Shown here in pieces: positions 46,124 through 55,854 of a stretch of 64,000 nt of DNA (the first letter of the stretch is position 1; each line of letters starts with the position of its first letter). A program made the translations under genes and the position numbers. This DNA is from Trichodesmium erythraeum GBRTRLIN201 (GTDB lineage Bacteria; Cyanobacteriota; Cyanobacteriia; Cyanobacteriales; Microcoleaceae), in assembly GCA_018457135.1 (NCBI GenBank), contig JAGGDU010000046.1:201516-265515 (forward strand), read 5' to 3'. The notes beneath the pieces are model-generated. The model was not told the DNA's origin. It did no database searches and saw only the letters and a program-made list of their open reading frames with translations.

Positions 46124-48781
46124 ATGACTACTTCTGAATCACGAATTGTACCAACAGATTTGCGCAATGAAATGTCCCAATCATACCTAGAATACGCTAT
46201 GAGCGTCATCGTAGGTCGGGCGTTGCCAGATGCTAGAGATGGTCTCAAACCTGTACATCGTCGCATACTTTATGCTATGCATGAACTAGGTTTAACTCCA
46301 GACCGCCCTTTCCGGAAATGCGCTCGTGTAGTAGGAGAAGTACTGGGTAAATACCACCCCCATGGTGATACAGCAGTGTATGATGCTTTGGTGCGAATGG
46401 CTCAAGATTTTTCAATGCGATCTCCATTAATTCAAGGCCATGGTAACTTTGGTTCTGTAGATAATGATCCTCCGGCTGCGATGCGTTACACCGAATGTCG
46501 TCTGCAAGTGCTAACTTGTGATGCTATGCTGCGGGATATTGATTCAGAAACAGTAGATTTTGCCGATAACTTTGATGGTTCTCAACAAGAACCGTTGGTA
46601 CTCCCTTCTCGTGTTCCACAACTATTTCTTAACGGTTCGTCTGGAATTGCAGTGGGGATGGCAACTAATATTCCTCCCCATAATTTGGGAGAATTGATTG
46701 ATGGTTTGGTAGCTCTAATTCACAACTCAGAAATAACTGAGAACGAATTAATACAGCATATTCCCGGTCCTGATTTTCCTACAGGGGCTCAAATCTTAGG
46801 TAAATCAGGTATTAGGGATGCTTACACCCTTGGTCGCGGTTCCATCACCATGCGTGGTGTTGCTACAATAGAGACTATTGAACAACGAGGTCGCCCTGAC
46901 AAAGAGGCTATTATTGTCACCGAGTTACCATACCAAACTAACAAAGCAGCATTAATTGAAAAAATTGCTGAATTGGTGAATGACAAAAAAATTGAGGGTA
47001 TTTCTGATATCCGGGATGAGAGCGATCGCAATGGAATGCGTATTGTTATTGAACTTAAACGAGATGCTTATCCCAGAGTTGTACTGAATAATCTCTACAA
47101 ACAAACTCCCCTACAAGCAAATTTCGGAGCCAATGTTTTAGCACTGGTAAATTCTGAACCCCAGTTATTAACTCTGAAAAAATACCTAGAAGTTTTCCTA
47201 GAATTTAGGGTAGAAACTATTACTAGGAGAACAGAATATGAGCTGCGAAAAGCTGAAGAAAGAGATCATTTATTACAAGGTTTACTAATTGCTTTAGATA
47301 ACCTTGATGAAATTATTCAATTAATTCGCAATGCTGCTGATACCCCTAATGCTAAAAAAGAATTAATCGAAAATTATGGTTTATCTGAAGTTCAATCTGA
47401 TGCAATTTTACAAATGCAGTTAAGAAGATTAACAGCATTAGAAGCACAAAAAATTCAAAAAGAACATGAAGAATTACTACTAAAAATTGCTGATTTGCAA
47501 GATATATTAGCTAAACGAGAACGCATTCTAGAAATTATCGAAACTGAAGCTATAGAAATTAAAGAACGTCATGCAACTCCCAGAAGAACTGTTATTGAAC
47601 TAGCAGAAGGAGAGCTAGATGATACAGATTTAATTGCCAATGAAAAAGCAATTATTTTATTAACAGAACAAGGCTATATTAAGCGGATGCCAGTTAATTC
47701 CTTTGAAGCTCAAAGTCGAGCAACTCGCGGTAAATCTGGCACTAAAATGAAAGAAGATGATGTAGTTGAACATTTTCTCAGTTGTTATGACCATGACAGT
47801 ATTTTATTCTTTAGCCAAAGGGGAGTTGTTTACTGTCTAAATGCTTATCAAATTCCTATTGGTTCTCGTGTTGCTCGGGGAGTACCAATAGTGCAAATGT
47901 TGCCAATTCCTAGAGATGAAAAAGTTACTTCTATTGTGGCTGTTTCTGAGTTTACTGATGACAAATATTTAGTCATGCTGACTAAGGGTGGATATATCAA
48001 AAAAACAAGTTTATCCGCATTTGCTAATATTCGTTCTAATGGATTAATAGCTATTTCTCTTGGAGAAGGTGATAGTTTAAGGTGGGTAAGGAGAGCTAAA
48101 GTTGATGATAGTCTAATTATTGGTTCTAGTTATGGAATGGCAATTCACTTTAGAACGGATAATAAACAGTTGCGTCCTTTAGGTAGAAATACTAGAGGAG
48201 TAAAATCTATGAAACTTATCAAAGGTGATGAGTTAATTAGTATGGATATTTTACCTAGTTCAATAGTAGAAAATATTGCTGATATAGATGAAGAAAATTT
48301 AGAATTAGAAGAAGAAGAGTTAGAAATAGAAACTGATGAAATAGAAGAGGTAGAAAGTGATGAATTTACTGCCACTAACAATATAGGATCTTGGGTATTA
48401 GTTATTACTACAAATGGTTATGGAAAGCGAGTACCAGTTTCTCAATTTACTTTACAAAATAGAGGTGGCAAAGGTCGTATTGCTACTAAGTTTAAACAGA
48501 AGAAAAAGAAACAAGACCAAGTAGCTGCTTTGCGAGTAGTAAATGAGTCAGAAGAGTTGATGATAATTACTGCAAAGGGAATTATTATTCGTCAAGCAAT
48601 AGATGCTATTTCTATTCAATCTCGTAGTGCTACAGGAGTTAGAGTACAAAAACTTGATGATGCAGATGCTATAGCAGAGGTGGCTTTAGTTCCGGCTACG
48701 GAAACTGAAGAAACAATAGAAATAGAAGAAGGTATAATGGAAGCAGAAGTAGTGGAAACAGAAGAAGATATGGAAGAATAA
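46124..48781 (+). CDS. gyrA: DNA gyrase subunit A
   Basis: The 885-residue protein is the breakage-rejoining subunit that supercoils DNA with GyrB. The catalytic Tyr122 lies in '[11 protein letters not shown]'. The quinolone-determining stretch '[20 protein letters not shown]' has Thr83 and Asp87 (E. coli numbering coincides). The C-terminal beta-pinwheel follows from about residue 500. At the usual GyrA-box position it reads '[20 protein letters not shown]', not QRRGGKG, while '[14 protein letters not shown]' occurs in a later blade. An acidic insertion (~712-750) and an acidic tail (~855-885) are unusual. Its neighbours are unrelated. Confidence 0.95.
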   Translation: MTTSESRIVPTDLRNEMSQSYLEYAMSVIVGRALPDARDGLKPVHRRILYAMHELGLTPDRPFRKCARVVGEVLGKYHPHGDTAVYDALVRMAQDFSMRSPLIQGHGNFGSVDNDPPAAMRYTECRLQVLTCDAMLRDIDSETVDFADNFDGSQQEPLVLPSRVPQLFLNGSSGIAVGMATNIPPHNLGELIDGLVALIHNSEITENELIQHIPGPDFPTGAQILGKSGIRDAYTLGRGSITMRGVATIETIEQRGRPDKEAIIVTELPYQTNKAALIEKIAELVNDKKIEGISDIRDESDRNGMRIVIELKRDAYPRVVLNNLYKQTPLQANFGANVLALVNSEPQLLTLKKYLEVFLEFRVETITRRTEYELRKAEERDHLLQGLLIALDNLDEIIQLIRNAADTPNAKKELIENYGLSEVQSDAILQMQLRRLTALEAQKIQKEHEELLLKIADLQDILAKRERILEIIETEAIEIKERHATPRRTVIELAEGELDDTDLIANEKAIILLTEQGYIKRMPVNSFEAQSRATRGKSGTKMKEDDVVEHFLSCYDHDSILFFSQRGVVYCLNAYQIPIGSRVARGVPIVQMLPIPRDEKVTSIVAVSEFTDDKYLVMLTKGGYIKKTSLSAFANIRSNGLIAISLGEGDSLRWVRRAKVDDSLIIGSSYGMAIHFRTDNKQLRPLGRNTRGVKSMKLIKGDELISMDILPSSIVENIADIDEENLELEEEELEIETDEIEEVESDEFTATNNIGSWVLVITTNGYGKRVPVSQFTLQNRGGKGRIATKFKQKKKKQDQVAALRVVNESEELMIITAKGIIIRQAIDAISIQSRSATGVRVQKLDDADAIAEVALVPATETEETIEIEEGIMEAEVVETEEDMEE

Positions 48782-49126
48782 ACATTTGTTTGTAGTTGGG
48801 TTGGCACATCAAGATACATCTTTTGCAATTTAGCCATTCAGGCATTAGCTGTTAGTCTGTCAGCCATTAGGCTAACAGAAACAGCAAATTATAATCTAAA
48901 TTATACTGTTTTTTTAAATCAAGTTGCGATAGTTTAATTACCTATAATTACCTAATTAAACTGATTATATTAAGTATCATTAATTAGTCATAATAAAATT
49001 ATTTTCTCCCATCAACTGCTCTAAATTACCTAAAATTTACTAGCAACATTTTAATTATTCTTTTGTTTATTACAACCTGCTGAAATTCCATAGAATTTCC
49101 TTGCCTATTCCTCAGATAATTTATTT
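48782..49126. other. Intergenic spacer between gyrA and lnt
   Basis: CTGTTAG (48849-48855) pairs with CTAACAG (48872-48878) in a small hairpin about 70 bp after the gyrA stop. It lacks a clear T run, so it is only a weak terminator candidate. The rest is AT-rich. Confidence 0.4.
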
Positions 49127-50881
49127 ATGTTTACCTACTTATTTATAACATTTATTAGTGGCATTCTAATGGGAATGACCACAGCACCTATTGGTGCATG
49201 GTTTCTTGGATGGGTAGCTTTAGCTCCTCTCTGGGTATTAGTAATTCAACAGGAAAAACCTTTTAATAAATTTTTATTAGGTTTAGCTTGGGGAATAGGT
49301 TATCATGGTTTAGCTTTGTTTTGGATAACTGGAATTCATCCTATGACTTGGTTAGGAATTCCTTGGTTAGCTAGTCTAGCGATCGCTCTATTTTGTTGGA
49401 TTTTTATCACCCTTTGGGGAGCAATTTTAGTTGCTATTTGGGCTTATTTATTTGGATTTTTAGCTCCTATATCTTTCTCAGATAAAATATCCTCATTTAC
49501 TAGAATTTTATTAAGTATAACTATATGGTGTTGTTTAGAGAAAATTTGGAGTTTAGGAAATCTTTATTGGACTTCTCTAGCTTTTACTCAGAGCAATCAC
49601 AATTTAGTAATTTTACACCTTAGTAGATTATCAGGGCCAATTACAATTACTGCAGCTATTGTAACAGTGAATGCTTTATTTGGGGAAGCTTTTATTAAAG
49701 GAAAATTACGTCAAAATTCCCCAAATTTTCAACAAATTATGTTTGGTCAAATTATGTTTGGTCAAAAACAAAATAATTCAGAGCTACCAAACTTATTGAC
49801 TAAGTTTCCCTTTTTATACCAAATCTGGTTATCAAAAGGTAAATTTTTTAAATCCTCTTTAACCATCTCCGGAACCCCTCATATCTCAAGTTCCCTATAT
49901 GATCAAAAAATGCTCCATAAACAGGATTTAGTATCCCTTACTCCTTCTTACTTTTTCCTGGTTCCAATAATAATTTTAATATTGTTCCATATCATAGGGT
50001 TTGGTCTATATAATACTCCTTTAAATTCAGAATCAACAGCAGCTTTAAAGGTGGGAATTATTCAAGGAAATATTCCCAATGAAATTAAGCTTAATTCCGG
50101 AGGTTGGTATCATGCTTTAGAAGGTTATACTCAAGGATATAAAGAGTTAGCAAAGGAAAATATTGATGCTGTATTAACTCCAGAAACAGCTTTACCTTTT
50201 TTATGGACAAATCAAAATAATCCTAGATTCCTTTCTTTTTATCAAGCAATTTTAGAGAAAGGAGTAGTAGTTTGGGTAGGAGGTTATGGCAAACAGAAGA
50301 ATAATCTGACAAATAGCTTATTTACTATTGATAGTAAAGGAGAAATATTCAGCCGTTATGACAAAATCAAATTAGTACCTCTAGGAGAATATATTCCTTT
50401 TAATAAAATGTTAGGAAAGTTAATAGATAGACTCTCACCTTTAGATGCTAATTTAGTACCAGGAAAAATAGACCAGATATTTGACACACCTTTTGGAAAA
50501 GCTATAGTCGGAATTTGTTATGATTCAGCTTTTTCCGAAGTATTTCAAAGGCAAACATTAGCAGGAGGAGAATTTATTTTAACTGCTGCTAATAATGCTC
50601 ATTATAGTTCTACAATGCCAGCTCAACATCATGCTCAAGATGTAATTCGAGCTATAGAAAATGATAGATGGACAGTACGAGCAACAAATACAGGTTATTC
50701 TGGAGTTGTAGATCCCCATGGTAGAACAATTTGGCTATCAGAAATTAATACTTATGTAACCCATACAGCTAGAATTTATAGGCGCAAGACCCAAACTTTA
50801 TATGTCAAATTGGGTGATTGGTTGACACCACTATTGGTCTTAGGAGGAGTATTCACAAAAATAATTATATGGTTAAAATAA
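49127..50881 (+). CDS. lnt: Apolipoprotein N-acyltransferase
   Basis: The 584-residue protein has an N-terminal multi-pass membrane half and a C-terminal nitrilase-fold domain. The catalytic triad of the family is visible: Glu in 'VLTPETALPFLW', Lys in 'RYDKIKLVPLGEYIPF' and Cys in 'VGICYDSAFSE'. Lnt adds the third acyl chain to lipoproteins in the inner membrane. The window contains several lipoproteins that could be substrates. It is longer than the enterobacterial enzyme (~510 residues) because of an insertion around 190-250 with a short duplicated 'QIMFGQIMFGQ'. The next gene starts 115 bp downstream on the same strand. Confidence 0.95.
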   Translation: MFTYLFITFISGILMGMTTAPIGAWFLGWVALAPLWVLVIQQEKPFNKFLLGLAWGIGYHGLALFWITGIHPMTWLGIPWLASLAIALFCWIFITLWGAILVAIWAYLFGFLAPISFSDKISSFTRILLSITIWCCLEKIWSLGNLYWTSLAFTQSNHNLVILHLSRLSGPITITAAIVTVNALFGEAFIKGKLRQNSPNFQQIMFGQIMFGQKQNNSELPNLLTKFPFLYQIWLSKGKFFKSSLTISGTPHISSSLYDQKMLHKQDLVSLTPSYFFLVPIIILILFHIIGFGLYNTPLNSESTAALKVGIIQGNIPNEIKLNSGGWYHALEGYTQGYKELAKENIDAVLTPETALPFLWTNQNNPRFLSFYQAILEKGVVVWVGGYGKQKNNLTNSLFTIDSKGEIFSRYDKIKLVPLGEYIPFNKMLGKLIDRLSPLDANLVPGKIDQIFDTPFGKAIVGICYDSAFSEVFQRQTLAGGEFILTAANNAHYSSTMPAQHHAQDVIRAIENDRWTVRATNTGYSGVVDPHGRTIWLSEINTYVTHTARIYRRKTQTLYVKLGDWLTPLLVLGGVFTKIIIWLK

Positions 50882-50995
50882 AATAATCTACTTCTGCTAA
50901 AATACAATAAATATAGGCTTAATAGTTAATTAAATATTAAATCACAATACTAAACAAAAAGTGAATAATATAACTGAAATATTTGAGAAAAAAAT

Positions 50996-52393
50996 ATGAT
51001 TACGAAGAGTAAATTATGTAAATTAATTGGGTTATTTATACTTGCTTTAATATTAGTTACTTGTAGGGTTAATCCAAATAAGGATAATATCCAAAAGCCT
51101 CAATCAGATCAAGTATTAACAATTTGGTGGAATCGAGGATACTATCCGGAGCAAGAAGAAGCTCTTAAAAAAGTAGTTGTTGACTGGGAGGAAAAAACAA
51201 ATAACAAAGTTAAACTTTTGTTTTTCAGTGAGGATGATATATTACAAGCAGCTATTGATGCTTTGGAAGTAGGTAAAACACCTGATATTCTCTTTTCCGA
51301 AAGAGCAGAGTTTACTTTAATTCCCCAGTGGGCTAGAGAAGGAAAATTAGTAGATGTTTCAGATGTAATTAAGCCTGTAAAAAAATCCTATGATACAACT
51401 GCACTGAACTCTTCTTATTTGTACAACCAAGTTAAGTCTAAATCTTCTAATTATACTGTGCCAATAATGCAGCAAACTCTCCATGTTCATTACTGGCTTG
51501 ATTTAATTAGTGAAGCTGGTTTGGGTGAAGAAATACCAGAAGAGTGGGACGATTTTTGGCAGTTTTGGCAAAAGGCACAAAAAGTTTTGCGTGAAAAAGG
51601 TCAAGATAATATTTATGCTTTAGGTTTGCCTATGTCTATTAATAGTACAGATACTTACATTATATTTAAACAAATCTTGGAAGCTAACAATTTACAAATA
51701 GTAGATAAACAGGGAAAATTACAAGTCGATAAACCAGAAATAAGACAAAAAATTATTGATATTTTAGACTGGTATACTAGCTTTTATAAAAATGGGTATG
51801 TGCCACCTAAAGCAGTTAACTGGAGTAATTCTGATAATAATATTAGTTTCCTCAATCAGAATACTTTAATGACAATTAATCCAAGTATGTCAATTCCTGG
51901 TTCTCAACAAGAAGATGAAGAAATTTACTTAAATAAAATGAGAACTATAGAGTTTCCGAATAATCCTAATGGAGGTGCTCCAACATATTTAGTATCTGTC
52001 AAAGAACCTATAATTTTTACATCTTCTCCTAATCCATTATTGGCGAAAAATTTTCTTTCATACTTAGTAAAACCAGATAATTTAGGACCTTATATTAAAG
52101 GTGCAAAAGGTCGTTATTTTCCAATTATGCCTAAGCTCTGGAAAGACCCTTTTTGGAGTAATATAAAAGATCCCCATATTTCTGTTGCTTCTCAACAATT
52201 TACTAAATCTCAGACTCGTTTACTTCACAATTCTATCAACCCAGCTTATTCTCAAATAGATTCAGAAAATATTTGGGGAAAAGCCATGGCAAAAGTGTTA
52301 ATTGAAGGCTTATCACCAACTGCTGCAACAGACCAAGCTATTAATCAAATTAAAGAAATATTTGCTCAGTCAAAAACTCAGAATGAAAGGTAA
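50996..52393 (+). CDS. Extracellular solute-binding lipoprotein (family 1) linked to a histidine kinase
   Basis: The 465-residue protein begins with a signal peptide ending in a lipobox-like 'LILVTC' (Cys ~23). The mature sequence has the sugar-binding fold of family 1 ABC binding proteins: 'LTIWWNRGYYPEQEEALKKV', 'GKTPDILFSERAEFTLIPQW', 'YTVPIMQQTLHVHYW', and a C-terminal helical lobe. No permease or ATPase is nearby; the next gene, 29 bases on, is a sensor kinase. I infer a ligand-presenting role for that kinase. The ligand, perhaps a sugar or another organic solute, is unknown. Confidence 0.88.
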   Translation: MITKSKLCKLIGLFILALILVTCRVNPNKDNIQKPQSDQVLTIWWNRGYYPEQEEALKKVVVDWEEKTNNKVKLLFFSEDDILQAAIDALEVGKTPDILFSERAEFTLIPQWAREGKLVDVSDVIKPVKKSYDTTALNSSYLYNQVKSKSSNYTVPIMQQTLHVHYWLDLISEAGLGEEIPEEWDDFWQFWQKAQKVLREKGQDNIYALGLPMSINSTDTYIIFKQILEANNLQIVDKQGKLQVDKPEIRQKIIDILDWYTSFYKNGYVPPKAVNWSNSDNNISFLNQNTLMTINPSMSIPGSQQEDEEIYLNKMRTIEFPNNPNGGAPTYLVSVKEPIIFTSSPNPLLAKNFLSYLVKPDNLGPYIKGAKGRYFPIMPKLWKDPFWSNIKDPHISVASQQFTKSQTRLLHNSINPAYSQIDSENIWGKAMAKVLIEGLSPTAATDQAINQIKEIFAQSKTQNER

Positions 52394-52422
52394 TATAGTA
52401 AAGCTAAAAATTAGAGTATTAA

Positions 52423-54522
52423 ATGATGCACTTTTGGAAAAAAAGCCTCTTGATCCAAATTGTAGGTTCTTTTTTAATATTGTCATTAATGACAATATCA
52501 ATTGTCGGATATACAACTTTTAGTCAAGCACGAGCATCTTTAAAAGAATCAGTGTTTGATCGCCTTAATTTTGCTGTAAAACTTAAGGAAAATGAACTTA
52601 ATAATTGGATATTAGATCAACGTAGAAATATTTTGGCGATCGCCGACTTGCCAGAAATTAATAACCAAGCAAAAATATTGTTAACAAGCCAAAAATCTAC
52701 TCCAGAATATAAGTCAGCTCAAACTTTACTATATGCTTCTTTAAAATCTTTTGTCAGTAATCTTAATAACTTGCAAGAAATTTTTATTTTAAGCAAAAGT
52801 AGTAGAATTTTAGTTTCGAGTAATTCCAATAAAGTAGGAAAATATCAAGCCCTAACTCAATATAGTCCAGTAACAAGATCTCCCACATATAAGTTAAGAT
52901 CAAATCTTTACCGCAGTGCTGAAACAGATAAACCCATAATTACCTTTGCTATTCCTATTCTTAATGAAAATGGTAAACAATTAGGAATATTAGCTAGCCA
53001 TCTTCGCCTAGAAAGAATTGATTCTATTATTAGAGAACAAGCAGGGTTAGGACAAACAGCAAAAATATATTTAGTAGGTAATATTGGTAATAGTTTTTCG
53101 AGGATAAATGTATTTGTTTCAGCTACGGAATTTGGTTCAAAAGAATTTCCTAATGGTATTAGTAGTAAAGGTATTAATGATGCTATTAATCATAAAAATG
53201 GTGAAGGGTTGTATCGAAATTACAAGGGTGTGCCAGTCATTGGTGTTTATCGGTGGCTAGAATATAAAGACTTAGCATTATTAGCAGAAATAGATCAAAC
53301 AGAAGCATTTGCATCTGCTCGTCATCTTGCTAGTTCAATTTTGCTAGTTGGTTTGACATTAGCTTTAGTAATGGCAGTAGCTATGTTGTTATTAGGCCGT
53401 CAAATTGTACGGCCAATTTTAGCTATCGCTCATACAGCTAGGTTAGTAAGTAAAGGTGATCTAACTCAAAAAGTGCCAGTATTAACTAAAAACGAAATTG
53501 GTTTGTTGGCTAAAACTTTTAATGAAATGATTAAACAGCTAGAAAATTCATATCAGGAACTATCTAATTATAATCAAATTCTTGAGGTAAAAGTTAATGA
53601 AAGAACCCAAGAATTAAAAGAAAAAAATACATACCTAGAAAAAACACTTTTTAAGTTAAAACAAACTCAATCTCAATTAATTCAGGATGAAAAGATGGTA
53701 GCTTTAGGTCAATTAGTTGCTGGGGTAGCTCATGAAATTAATAACCCTATTAACTTTATATATGGCAATGTTAAACCCGCCAGAACTTATACAAAAGATT
53801 TATTAGATTTAATCAACCTTTATCAGCAATATTATCCAGAACGGGCATCTGAAATTTTAGAAATAGAAACGACAATAGACCTAGATTTTATAAGAGAAGA
53901 TTTTCCTAGTTTGCTTGATTCTATGGAGGAAGGTTCTAGAAGAATTAAAGAGATAGTTTTATCCTTGCGTAACTTTTCTCGCCATGATCAATCTAGCCAA
54001 AAACAAGTTAATATTCACGAAGGTATAGATAGTACTCTACTAATTTTGCAAAATCGCCTTAAACCTAGGGTAGGATATCCAGAAATTCAGATAATTAAAG
54101 AATATGGTAAGCTGCCATTGGTAGAATGTTTGGCTAGTCAAATTAATCAAGTTTTTATGAATCTTTTTGCTAATGGTATTGATGCTTTAGAAATGTCATG
54201 GGAAAAATCTAAATCGAAGTTTTTTTCTATTAAACCCCAGATCATAATTAAGACGAAAACTCTCAATAAAGACTATATATCTATCCATATTATTGATAAT
54301 GGTCTAGGAATACCAGAAAAAAATAAAAATAGAATATTTGAACCCTTTTATACAACAAAACCTGTAGGAAAAGGTACGGGTTTAGGATTATCCCTTAGTT
54401 ATCAAATAATTGTGGAAAAACATGGAGGTAATTTTTACTGTAATTCTTTGGTAAACGAAGGTACAGAATTTGTAATTGAATTGCCTATTTTGTATAAGTT
54501 CTCATCAATGAGTAAAAGTTAA
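52423..54522 (+). CDS. Membrane sensor histidine kinase (dCache-HAMP-HisKA-HATPase)
   Basis: The 699-residue protein has a first transmembrane helix (~10-32), a large periplasmic sensor region (~33-300) of the double-Cache type, a second transmembrane helix (~302-326, 'SILLVGLTLALVMAVAMLLL'), a HAMP domain ('IVRPILAIAHTARLVSKGDL'), a coiled coil, a HisKA-type region with His437 in '[14 protein letters not shown]' and an HATPase_c domain ('IIDNGLGIP', 'GKGTGLGLSLS'). It has no receiver domain. The kinase core is very similar to the cytosolic receiver-kinase at 5118-6440. The upstream lipoprotein ends 29 bases before it, an operon-like arrangement. Confidence 0.92.
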   Translation: MMHFWKKSLLIQIVGSFLILSLMTISIVGYTTFSQARASLKESVFDRLNFAVKLKENELNNWILDQRRNILAIADLPEINNQAKILLTSQKSTPEYKSAQTLLYASLKSFVSNLNNLQEIFILSKSSRILVSSNSNKVGKYQALTQYSPVTRSPTYKLRSNLYRSAETDKPIITFAIPILNENGKQLGILASHLRLERIDSIIREQAGLGQTAKIYLVGNIGNSFSRINVFVSATEFGSKEFPNGISSKGINDAINHKNGEGLYRNYKGVPVIGVYRWLEYKDLALLAEIDQTEAFASARHLASSILLVGLTLALVMAVAMLLLGRQIVRPILAIAHTARLVSKGDLTQKVPVLTKNEIGLLAKTFNEMIKQLENSYQELSNYNQILEVKVNERTQELKEKNTYLEKTLFKLKQTQSQLIQDEKMVALGQLVAGVAHEINNPINFIYGNVKPARTYTKDLLDLINLYQQYYPERASEILEIETTIDLDFIREDFPSLLDSMEEGSRRIKEIVLSLRNFSRHDQSSQKQVNIHEGIDSTLLILQNRLKPRVGYPEIQIIKEYGKLPLVECLASQINQVFMNLFANGIDALEMSWEKSKSKFFSIKPQIIIKTKTLNKDYISIHIIDNGLGIPEKNKNRIFEPFYTTKPVGKGTGLGLSLSYQIIVEKHGGNFYCNSLVNEGTEFVIELPILYKFSSMSKS

Positions 54523-55854
54523 TTCTTAAGGGAGTAGGGAATAAGAAATATAAAAAAGTTGTGCCTCAAGGGTTGGATAAATGGTATATAAATACGATTA
54601 AGTAGTGGCGCAAAATTAATTATACATTTATATAAGCTGCATTTTTTACATTCTCAAAAGCAAAGATAATTAAAATAAGTAAATATTTTTTTCATGGTAC
54701 TTGATAAGATAAAATGTGCAAATTAAAATCCTGTATATAAATTTGTAAAATATGTGTTTTTTTGTTTGCAGTCTATTACTAAACTTTCCCAATAAATTCA
54801 CCTTTATTACTTCTATACCTCGTTTTTTTATCAGCTAAAAATTAATGGCTTTAAGCAAATTAAATTATAATATTTTTGATAGAATTGAATTCTACTCAAA
54901 AAAAGTAGATAATAACTAGAATTGTAAAGATAAATCTGTATTTTAATACACGACAATATATCCCTATTAAAACTTCAAAAAAATTCTCTCTTTTTTATTT
55001 GTTCAATATTTTGTCTCCCGGATAAAAACTATCCCCCTAAAATTCTGTATGTAGCACTAGGAATTTAGGAGACGGATAACTACTATAATAGTATTATTTA
55101 TTCCCTGTGATTTTTATAAGTATAGGTTGTTCAGCACAAGCAAGTTTATGTAATGAATTTATTTGGCATAAATAATTACCAACTGTGATGAATGTTTATT
55201 ATAAGTTATAGAAGCAAGAAAAACTAAAGTTGAAATAGTAAAGTTGTAAGTACATCTTAAAATCAAGGGATATTAATAGAGATAACTTTATTAAATTAAT
55301 TAGAGATGATATTTTTCAGCTACTATAATCAAGATTAACTAAAGATTGTCTATTATTTTTTTTTCACTCTTAGTATAAGACAAATTCTTATTAATTAGTC
55401 AGAATAAAAATGCTTTTATGAAATTAATTGCTCCCAATTCCCAATTCTTAATTCCCAATTCCCTAAAATTTTCCCACCGTGGTTATTCAAAGATATCTGA
55501 TGTTATAATTTTTTTTTACTTTTGATTTTTTTTTCTGAGAAGGTAGTAGCAATTCCTATACATTAATACTAACTTTTGATCAAACTTTAGTTGTTAAATG
55601 ATAAACACAAAGGGAATAACTTTTTTGCATAATGAACCCTAAATTAATGTTGATTTTATCAAGACTTTTATAAATATTTTACGGATTTTGTATTCAACGT
55701 CCCTATCCCTACTCCTCAAGGTTCGGGGTTAGGATCAAAATGTTAAGTTGAAAAGTATTTGAGAAATGGTATAAGAGGAGTTAACTTTTGACTTGCCCCT
55801 AGTGCTCACGTAGCGCTATACTCAATCATTAATAATTTAAATAATTAATTAATA
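54523..55854. other. 1.3-kb AT-rich intergenic gap
   Basis: No gene is recognised. A short array of AATTCCCAATTC-type repeats occurs at about 55428-55465 (GCTCCCAATTCCCAATTCTT). The remainder is AT-rich with many stops. It contains the presumed promoter of recJ. Confidence 0.5.
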
